Source: Anaerotruncus colihominis (lineage in GTDB: Bacteria > Bacillota > Clostridia > Oscillospirales > Ruminococcaceae). From it: a stretch of DNA of 56,676 bases. A model generated the notes under the pieces. It was given only the letters and a program-made list of their open reading frames with translations. It searched no databases and was not told where the DNA came from. Positions 50,997 through 56,676 of the stretch are shown piece by piece (the stretch's first letter is position 1; each line of letters starts with the position of its first letter). Position numbers and translations under genes: made by a program. Where the stretch lies: NCBI RefSeq assembly GCF_010206195.1, contig NZ_VIQT01000012.1, positions 1 through 56,676 of the forward strand, given 5' to 3'.

Positions 50997-52145
50997 ATGA
51001 AAAAGCTTCTGGCGGCTGCTCTTGCGGTCGCGACTGTTGCTTCTTTGAGCACGGTTTCTTTTGCTGCAGAAACTTATGAGATTCAGTGGGATAGCGTAGC
51101 TTTCTTTGATGATGGCACGCAGGCCGCTTATGACGGCGCCAACAGCGTGAAGCCGGATAAGACCCTGTATTTTGCGCCTGGCGGTGTTGTTGGAGACGAT
51201 GGTAGTGGCAATTATTGGGTGCTTCCTTCAGCGTATTATACTGACAAGGGTCTTTTCAAAGTCAAGACTGACAAGGGCGACGAGAACGCCAAGATGATCA
51301 AGTCGATGGCTCTGTCCGAGAAAAACATTCAGGGCAGCCGCGGCCCCTGGTTTGAAATCAAGCTGAACGATGATTTCACCGACAGGGAGTTCAAGATCAA
51401 TCCGTCCTTCACGCTGACCGCGAAAGACGACTTCTATGCAACTTCTGAAACCGTGACCGTGACACTGGGTGATGGTACTACAGTAACGGCGAATGTGCTT
51501 GCTCCGGTCGATGGCCGTACTGGTGTTACAACCGTGCTCTCGAAGAGTGACAAATTCGTTTATCAGGTTGGTAAGTATTACATCAGCAACACCACCGATA
51601 ATGCTGACCAGGATTACATGGCCGGCACCGGCGGCATCGTGCTCAAGCCCAACAAGAACGATGACAACACGATCACCTGGGAAGATGCGAACAACACGAT
51701 CGCTACACTGACCTTCTACAGCGATGACAACGCTGCGAAGTTCTTCCCGAAGCTGACCACAAAGTGGGACAACACTGATTATGCCGAGTATTTCGCTGAT
51801 CAGAACGCGTTCATCTTTGATTTTGTTGGCCGCGCCGCTGGAGAGACCAAGATCGCTTCCACCAGCCGTGCTACGCTCGAGCTCTACAACCCGTACTATG
51901 ATTGGGATGAGGATCTCCTGACGGTTGCTCCGGAAGATTGTGTCATCTATCAGATCGTTAACGGCGAGCTGGTCGACGTGACCGCTTCCTTCACCGCTCT
52001 GCAGAACGATGACGGCGACTATGTTTTCCAGACCAAGACCCGTGAGCTGGGCTGCTACATCATCGCTGAGGCCGAGGCTTCCGCTGTTGTGGGCGATCCG
52101 ACCGCTCCGGTCGATGAGAAGCCGGTTCCGAACACTGGCCGCTAA
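50997..52145 (+). CDS. Secreted surface protein with C-terminal PNTGR, paralogue 2
   Basis: A 382-residue exported protein. A signal peptide covers about residues 1-23 (MKKLLAAALAVATVASLSTV). The mature protein is acidic and beta-rich, with AAKFFPKLTTKW near residue 250 and TSRATLELYNPYYDW, shared with the two paralogues. It ends DEKPVPNTGR, which looks like an LPxTG-type motif without the hydrophobic segment and basic tail that a sorting signal needs. AAGGAGGAG precedes the ATG. Codons are more uniform than in neighbours, suggesting high expression. Toxin-antitoxin arrays flank it on both sides. Function is unknown. Confidence 0.8.
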   Translation: MKKLLAAALAVATVASLSTVSFAAETYEIQWDSVAFFDDGTQAAYDGANSVKPDKTLYFAPGGVVGDDGSGNYWVLPSAYYTDKGLFKVKTDKGDENAKMIKSMALSEKNIQGSRGPWFEIKLNDDFTDREFKINPSFTLTAKDDFYATSETVTVTLGDGTTVTANVLAPVDGRTGVTTVLSKSDKFVYQVGKYYISNTTDNADQDYMAGTGGIVLKPNKNDDNTITWEDANNTIATLTFYSDDNAAKFFPKLTTKWDNTDYAEYFADQNAFIFDFVGRAAGETKIASTSRATLELYNPYYDWDEDLLTVAPEDCVIYQIVNGELVDVTASFTALQNDDGDYVFQTKTRELGCYIIAEAEASAVVGDPTAPVDEKPVPNTGR

Positions 52146-52178
52146 TCACAGTTAATATCTAACATTTTTGGTTTTGTT

Positions 52179-52214
52179 AAAGGGACAGGCGACTCTCCAC
52201 GCCTGTCCCTTTTA
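52179..52214 (+). terminator. Terminator of surface protein gene 2
   Basis: AAGGGACAGGC pairs with GCCTGTCCCTT and is followed by TTTT. A second perfect inverted repeat lies at 52230-52270. Confidence 0.85.
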
Positions 52215-52287
52215 CTTGCTTGTTTACGAGCAGGAAAGCAGGCGGCTTGTCAAGCCGCCTGCTTTCCTGCCGGAATACAGATAGAGA

Positions 52288-52411
52288 GGCGCTGCCGGCA
52301 GACGGTTCGCCCCCATTTAATGGTAAACGATAAGCGCCACGGTACGCCCCCATTCATGATGAACGATAACCGTTAACCTTGGGGGAGGTTGGGGCGGTTA
52401 TCGTTTTTTTG
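52288..52411 (+). ncRNA. Degenerate antitoxin-like RNA remnant
   Basis: GGCGCTGCCGGCAGACGG is followed by two partial copies of the downstream sequence and an intact terminator (GATAACCG with CGGTTATC plus T-run). There is no facing toxin and the promoter is poor (TTGTCA with no well-spaced -10). Confidence 0.5.
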
Positions 52412-52462
52412 AGAAAGCCGGAAGCGCTTGACAGAGATCAAACGCCATGCTACAATATATAT

Positions 52463-52553
52463 AAAGAGGCGCTGCCGGCAGACGGTACGCCCCCGTTTAA
52501 TGATGAACGATAACCGCCTACATTGCGAGGGTAGGGCGGTTATCGTTTTTTAT
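52463..52553 (+). ncRNA. Antisense RNA antitoxin of T5
   Basis: TTGACA (52428-52433) and TACAAT (52451-52456), spacer 17, precede the GGCGCTGCCGGCAGACGG start. The terminator T-run overlaps the end of the T5 gene. Confidence 0.65.
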
Positions 52554-52608
52554 TGTGCAGGACAGAGTCTAAAACGATCAGCAAAACCACCAATACGATT
52601 AAGTACAT
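52540..52608 (-). CDS. Type I toxin-like peptide T5
   Basis: A 22-residue version of the MEYLI peptide lacking the second codon (starts MYLIVLVV, ends LHNKKR). The promoter on the minus strand is TTGACA-17-TACAAT at about 52738-52767, as for T1. It faces the antisense RNA from 52463. The in-frame loss of one codon leaves the hydrophobic core intact. Confidence 0.68.
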   Translation of the reverse strand: MYLIVLVVLLIVLDSVLHNKKR

Positions 52609-52817
52609 ATGCACACCCCCTTTTGGGGGCACGATTGTACCGCCTATCTTTGGCCTGAGAGCCGCCCCTGCGGGCAGTTGGCCTTCGATTCGCCGGGCTT
52701 ATGGCCCGGTGTGCCGTCTGTGGCAGCGCCAAGTCTATTGTACAGAATTCGACAAAATTTGTCAATTGAAAAGCGGGGATGCTTGACGCGGCCTGCTCCT
52801 TATGCTACAATATATAT

Positions 52818-52911
52818 AGAGAGGCGCTGCCGGCAGACGGTACGCCCCCATGTTAAGAGAAAACGATGACCGTTATCCTTTGCTAGGGGATGGGGCGGTC
52901 ATCGTTTTTTG
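52818..52911 (+). ncRNA. Antisense RNA antitoxin of T6
   Basis: TTGACG (52783-52788) and TACAAT (52806-52811), spacer 17. The 5' start and terminator follow the common pattern and overlap the T6 stop codon. Confidence 0.65.
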
Positions 52912-52970
52912 TTGCGGAAAATGGAATCCAGAACCAACAGGATTACTACCAGCATGATTAAGTACTCCAT
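52899..52970 (-). CDS. Type I toxin-like peptide T6
   Basis: A 23-residue peptide with the same sequence as T1 (MEYLIMLVV start, FRNKKR end), in the opposite direction. The promoter is TTGACA-17-TACAAT near 53097-53126. The CCCCCAAAAGGGGG hairpin again covers the ribosome site. Confidence 0.7.
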   Translation of the reverse strand: MEYLIMLVVILLVLDSIFRNKKR

Positions 52971-53179
52971 ACGCACACCCCCTTTTGGGGGCACGATTGT
53001 ACCGCCTGTCTTCGGCCTGAGAACCGCCCCTGCGGGCGGCTGGCCTTCGATTCGCCGGGCTTATGGCCCGGTATGCCGTCTGAGGCAGCGCCAATTCTAT
53101 TGTACAGAATTCGACAAAATTTGTCAATTGAAAAGCGGGGATGCTTGACGCGGTCTGCTCCTTATGCTACAATATATAT

Positions 53180-53270
53180 AAAGAGGCGCTGCCGGCAGAC
53201 GGTACGCCCCCATTCATGATGAACGATAACCGTTAACCTTGGGGGAGGTTGGGGCGGTTATCGTTTTTTA
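53180..53270 (+). ncRNA. Antisense RNA antitoxin of T7
   Basis: TTGACG (53145-53150) and TACAAT (53168-53173), spacer 17. The terminator overlaps the T7 stop codon. Confidence 0.65.
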
Positions 53271-53329
53271 TTGTGCAGGACAGAGTCTAAAACGATCAGC
53301 AAAACGACCAATACGATTAAGTACTCCAT
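53258..53329 (-). CDS. Type I toxin-like peptide T7
   Basis: A 23-residue peptide with the same sequence as T2/T3. The promoter near 53459-53488 is again TTGACA-17-TACAAT. It is the outermost unit of the right-hand array, so the two arrays face each other across the surface protein gene. Confidence 0.7.
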   Translation of the reverse strand: MEYLIVLVVLLIVLDSVLHNKKR

Positions 53330-53489
53330 ACGCACACCCCCTTTTGGGGGCACGATTGTACCGCCTGTCTTTGGCCTGAGAGCCGCCCCTGCGGGCAGTT
53401 GGCCTTCGATTCGCCGGGCTTTATGGCCCGGTGTGCCGTCTGAGGCAGCGCCAATTCTATTGTACAGAATTCGACAAAATTTGTCAAAT

Positions 53490-53823
53490 AATGTTTGATT
53501 GAATAGGAAAATAATGCTTAAAAGTAAGGATTATTATACAAAAATCAACAAGCTATAGTGGTTGATTGATTTGAAGATACAAGAAGTTGTGTACACAAAA
53601 AATTAATAATAAATTAACAAAATAGAAATAAATAGGCGAAAAATGAATTGAAAAATGACAAATATGTTACAATTGCGCCATAAAAAGTTACAAAACGGTT
53701 ACAAAAATGCTTGACAATGTCATTTTTAGACATTATAATTGGAAACAGTTAAGGGAATGGTTGGAGGGCCGCCTTTAGCCGCGATCATTTAAAACTGATT
53801 TTTCAAGGAGGGAATAAACCATT
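53490..53823 (+). promoter_or_regulatory. A+T-rich upstream region and promoter of surface protein gene 3
   Basis: A perfect sigma-A promoter (TTGACA 53711-53716, TATAAT 53734-53739, spacer 17) follows AAAAAGTTACAAAACGGTTA (about 53683-53702), which resembles the element before 50997. The rest is A+T-rich with no gene. Confidence 0.85.
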
Positions 53824-54984
53824 ATGAACGCAAAAAAGATTTTAAGCGTAATGCTTGCTGGAGCAACCGTCCTTTCGATTGCGTCTGTATCCGTCTTTGC
53901 AGGAAATGTGGCGATGAATACAGCCTATAACAGCGATGGCGAGGTATCCGAAGATCTGGTTGGTTTTACATCCAACATCAGCAGTCTGACCCTGAATTCC
54001 CAGGCCAGCATTGGCGCCGACCCTGTTTATCCCGGTTCAACAGTTTATATCCCGCTTGCGACTGAGATGAGCGACACATTTGGCAGTTCCGCTATCCTGG
54101 TGGAGGATATTGTCAATGAGGATTATTTTAAGTTTGGCACCGACAAGGATGTTAACGGCAAGCTTGTGAAATCCATCACGATCATTGACGATAAGAAGCT
54201 GTCCGACACCTTGAGCCGCTCCGCATATCTCAAGATCGAATTTGCGGATACAACCTCGACGGATGAAAACAAAACAACCGGTGACATCACCTTCAAGGCA
54301 AAAGCGGATTTTGATTCTTATGCAAAAAAGAACAATCAGCCGATAACAACCGGAAGCAATGTCTGGCAGAAGGATGACAGGTTTACGATTCATTATAATT
54401 TCTGGGTCAGCAACCGTGAAGTTGGCAACGATGACAACCCGGATACAGGCGACGGCGTTGTGATGAATCCAGATGATAATGATACCAATATCCTTGTCTG
54501 GGGCGACGACCGTGCAGCGCTTGAATTTGAATCCGATAACAGCGCTTCCAAGTTCTATGCCAAGATGTCCACAAAGTCTATCACCGAGATCTATACCGAA
54601 TACGGCGACCCTGCCGGCGCAGATCTGTGGTTTTATGATTTTGTCGGCAGCTCGACCATTCCGTCGACCTCCCGCGCCTGGCTGACGCTGGGTGTTCCGT
54701 GGGATGACAACAGCGACTACACCCCGGATCCTATGTCCTGCTATATTTACGAGCTTGACGCCGACGGCAATCTGACGGATGTGACAAGCAAATTCTCCTA
54801 TAGCGACGACGAGCGCGAAATCCCCGGCTGGTCGCGCCAGACACGGACGCTTGGCACCTATATCATTTCAGACACGGAGCTTGACATCGATTTTGTTGAC
54901 GATACGACAACAAACGAGCCCGCCCCGGAGCCGGAAAACCCCACTCCGACTCCGGAAAAACCGATCCCGAACACCGGCCGCTGA
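53824..54984 (+). CDS. Secreted surface protein with C-terminal PNTGR, paralogue 3
   Basis: A 386-residue exported protein with a signal peptide (about residues 1-26, MNAKKILSVMLAGATVLSIA). The mature part is rich in Asp, Ser and Thr, and shares ASKFYAKMSTKS, STSRAWLTLGVPWDDN and RQTRTLGTYIISD with the paralogues at 37247 and 50997. A proline/glutamate-rich spacer (EPAPEPENPTPTPEKP) leads to the final IPNTGR. No membrane anchor follows. CAAGGAGGG precedes the ATG. It has a consensus promoter and a terminator of its own, so it is probably highly expressed. Function is unknown. Confidence 0.8.
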   Translation: MNAKKILSVMLAGATVLSIASVSVFAGNVAMNTAYNSDGEVSEDLVGFTSNISSLTLNSQASIGADPVYPGSTVYIPLATEMSDTFGSSAILVEDIVNEDYFKFGTDKDVNGKLVKSITIIDDKKLSDTLSRSAYLKIEFADTTSTDENKTTGDITFKAKADFDSYAKKNNQPITTGSNVWQKDDRFTIHYNFWVSNREVGNDDNPDTGDGVVMNPDDNDTNILVWGDDRAALEFESDNSASKFYAKMSTKSITEIYTEYGDPAGADLWFYDFVGSSTIPSTSRAWLTLGVPWDDNSDYTPDPMSCYIYELDADGNLTDVTSKFSYSDDEREIPGWSRQTRTLGTYIISDTELDIDFVDDTTTNEPAPEPENPTPTPEKPIPNTGR

Positions 54985-55042
54985 TTTTGCGCCGGATTTG
55001 ATCAGGGAGTAAAGAGACGCACAATCAAGAAAAAGAGATCAG

Positions 55043-55078
55043 ACCGCCGGCTGCCTCCACAGCCGGCGGTAAATTTTT
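55043..55078 (+). terminator. Terminator of surface protein gene 3
   Basis: ACCGCCGGCT pairs with AGCCGGCGGT around an eight-base loop and is followed by AAATTTTT. Confidence 0.8.
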
Positions 55079-55096
55079 CGCATGAAAAATATGAAA

Positions 55097-55292
55097 GCCT
55101 GCCCAGCTTGGAACCACCCCGGACGCGGGCATTTGCTTTGGACAATAAGAAAAAGCCTGGAGCGCGAATTGGCTCCAGGCCCTTACCTGGCGGCAAACCT
55201 GCCCAGCTTGGAACTACCCCGGACGCGGGCATTTGCTTTGGACATAAGAAAAAGCCTGGAGCGCGAAATGGCTCCAGGCCCTTGCCTGGTGG
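55097..55292 (-). repeat. Tandem duplication of a ~100-base tRNA-distal segment
   Basis: Two near-identical copies (55097-55194 and about 55198-55292) each hold GCCTGGAGC/GCTCCAGGC, a terminator-like hairpin for minus-strand transcription. They directly follow tRNA-Gly, and the right copy runs into the tRNA 3' end. Confidence 0.85.
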
Positions 55293-55363
55293 AGCAGGTG
55301 ACGGGAATCGAACCCGCGTTGTCTGCTTGGGAAGCAGAAGTGTTGCCATTGCACCACACCTGC
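55290..55363 (-). tRNA. tRNA-Gly (anticodon CCC)
   Basis: The minus strand folds as a tRNA: acceptor stem GCAGGTG with CACCTGC, D arm, anticodon stem TCTGC/GCAGA around the loop TTCCCAA (anticodon CCC), T arm GCGGGTTCGATTCCCGT and encoded TCCA end. It reads GGG glycine codons. The 3' CCA is encoded. Confidence 0.93.
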
Positions 55364-55467
55364 GCAGTATATCCTGCGAAGTATATCCTATTATACCGGA
55401 TTATGGACGGAAAGTCAAGTCCTTCCCAGGATGCGGCCATAAGCACAGGTGCAAACAGGCACATTTT

Positions 55468-55514
55468 AATCAAACGGTCCCGTGCCGGGGACGGCGCGGA
55501 CGGCCAATTTTTTA
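55468..55514. repeat. 47-base repeat, second copy of 34241-34287
   Basis: Four substitutions separate this from 34241-34287; both contain GTGCCGGGGACGGCGCGG or its variant and end GGCCAATTTTTTA. Each lies in an intergenic gap beside hairpins. Role unknown. Confidence 0.85.
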
Positions 55515-55570
55515 AGTATGCGCAGTATGCGCATAAAATGTAAATATTTTAAGCAATTGTTCGAAAAATC

Positions 55571-55599
55571 TTGTCTTTTGTCATGAAGCCATGTATACT
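55571..55599 (+). promoter_or_regulatory. Promoter of the YbjN-like gene
   Basis: TTGTCT and TATACT with a 17-base spacer, about 75 bases before the chosen start. Confidence 0.7.
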
Positions 55600-55673
55600 A
55601 TTACTATAAATCAAAAGCGCTGGTGGACCGGCGAATGGGAAAAACCTTAAAAATAGAAATAGGAGTGATTGGC

Positions 55674-56141
55674 TTGACGGCATTGCTCGAGCAGGTACGC
55701 GATTATCTTGATACACAGGAATGGAATTATGATGTTCGCGGGCAAGAAGAAGAAGAATATATGATCATGCGCATGAATTTAAAAACAGTTGATGCGTGCA
55801 CCACGGTCATGCGTTCGTTTGATGATGATTCGTTTGTTGTTTATAGTATTTTTCCAATTAAGGTTCCGGAGGATAAACGCTCGGAGATTGCGGAATTCAT
55901 CACACGCGCCAATTATGGACTCAATCACGGCAACTTTGAAATGGATTTTGACGATGGGGAAATCCGTTACAAGACAACGGCCATTTGGGGTGATTTGGAG
56001 GTACCGGAACGCCATATGGACCGGGTGATCAATCTTGGATTTTGTATGCTGGACCGTTATGGTTCGGGCATCCTGTCCGTACTATATGGCGGTGTGGACG
56101 CAGCGGCCGCAATTGATAAAATTGAAAATAGTGACGACTAA
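55674..56141 (+). CDS. YbjN domain-containing protein
   Basis: A protein of about 155 residues in the YbjN family, which has a type III secretion chaperone-like fold and is not tied to secretion itself. The pattern is LLEQVRDYLDTQEWNYDV, then EEEYMIMRMNLKTVDACTTVM, FPIKVPEDKRSEIAEFITRANYGLNHGNFEMDFDDGEIRYKT and a C-terminal helix. TTG at 55674 is chosen because AGGAG lies eight bases before it; an upstream ATG at 55635 is possible. No signal peptide or membrane segment. It is the last gene before composite repeat R10. The molecular role of the family is unknown. Confidence 0.8.
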   Translation: MTALLEQVRDYLDTQEWNYDVRGQEEEEYMIMRMNLKTVDACTTVMRSFDDDSFVVYSIFPIKVPEDKRSEIAEFITRANYGLNHGNFEMDFDDGEIRYKTTAIWGDLEVPERHMDRVINLGFCMLDRYGSGILSVLYGGVDAAAAIDKIENSDD

Positions 56142-56157
56142 GGCTTTATAAGCATGT

Positions 56158-56676
56158 TATCAAAACAGGCCGCGCCGCGAACAGCGGCGCGGCCTGTTTT
56201 GATGATTTTGCCCGCCCCACTGTTTGCGGCGCAGCCGACTAAAGTTTTTTGCCGAGGCTTTTTTTCAAAAAAGCCGGAAAGTTTTTCGCCGAGGCTTTTT
56301 TTCAAAAAAGCCGGAAAGTTTTTCGCCGAGGCCTTTTTTTCAAAAAAGCCGGAAAGTTTTTCGCCGAGGCCTTTTTTTCAAAAAGGCTGGGGCAAAATCC
56401 ATGCCAGCCGCGCGGCGTCTGTCACGGATTTTGCTGGGGGCAGGGGGTTCGTCTGAACGGGTATCTTGCGGCCCGTGCGCGGTCCGCGCTTTTTATGAGG
56501 GCTGCGGCCCGGGATAAGGGCTCTGCCCTCGGGGAATGACAAGACCCACAAGGGGCCTTGTCATTCCCCTTCACCCGCCGCCTTTTGAAAAAGGCGGGCG
56601 AAAACTTTTGATTACGCAGCGCCTGCCCCACTGTTTGCGGCGCAGCCGACTAAAGTTTTTTGCCGAGGCTTTTTTT
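56158..56676 (+). repeat. Composite intergenic repeat, copy R10 (modules B and C)
   Basis: Four tandem module B units (about 56225-56385) lead into module C (56392 to about 56620). Bases 56392-56676 are identical to 15-299, including variants not seen in other copies (CCCACAAGGGG and TGTTTGCGG). The window ends inside the next module B hairpin. Confidence 0.92.

Overview
The window looks like DNA from a Gram-positive gut-type Clostridia (Oscillospiraceae/Ruminococcaceae-like). The support is a YtaF-type sporulation membrane protein, type III pantothenate kinase beside an ECF S-component, strong Shine-Dalgarno sites, consensus sigma-A promoters and type I toxin peptides of a Firmicutes kind. 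This placement is inferred from gene content only. Genes are G+C-rich, and most intergenic space is filled by repeats and chains of hairpins.

Layout. 0.5-5.6 kb: a large alpha-2-macroglobulin-like surface protein, then 750 bases of hairpins. 6.3-15.2 kb: YtaF, a DUF1015 protein, adenine deaminase, a TIGR01212 radical SAM protein, a NERD-domain protein and a beta-CASP metallo-beta-lactamase protein. 16-20.7 kb: a likely pantothenate operon (coaX, ECF S-component, P1-family peptidase), a zinc-ribbon membrane protein and a MATE exporter. 21-25.4 kb: a sugar-acid type operon (PfkB kinase, HpcH/HpaI aldolase, D-2-hydroxyacid dehydrogenase) divergent from a LacI regulator. 25.9-29.8 kb: an alpha/beta hydrolase, condensation-like acyltransferase and DUF6320 operon, then a lipid kinase. 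29.9-43.4 kb: YdcF protein, fructokinase, a plasmid-type replication initiator-like protein, EpsG-like protein, two secreted proteins, AEC transporter, ABC-F ATPase and RmuC. 43.4-49.1 kb: iteron-like repeats, an RHH ParB-like protein, ParA and a Twinkle/T7-gp4-like primase-helicase. 49.1-55 kb: two facing arrays of type I toxin-antitoxin units around a secreted protein that ends in PNTGR, then its paralogue. 55-56.7 kb: tRNA-Gly(CCC), a YbjN-like protein and a terminal repeat.

Three themes stand out. (1) At least seven tiny hydrophobic peptide genes, each with its own promoter and a convergent antisense RNA with its own promoter and terminator, form two type I toxin-antitoxin arrays. (2) A replication initiator-like gene, ParA, an RHH partner, a primase-helicase and iterons occur together, and the first and last ~285 bases of the window are identical. 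This raises the possibility of a circular ~56.4 kb replicon, although the metabolic genes and tRNA look chromosomal and the shared ends lie inside a repeat family. (3) A modular composite repeat in about ten places sits against gene ends and supplies the stop codon and last residues of at least four unrelated proteins.
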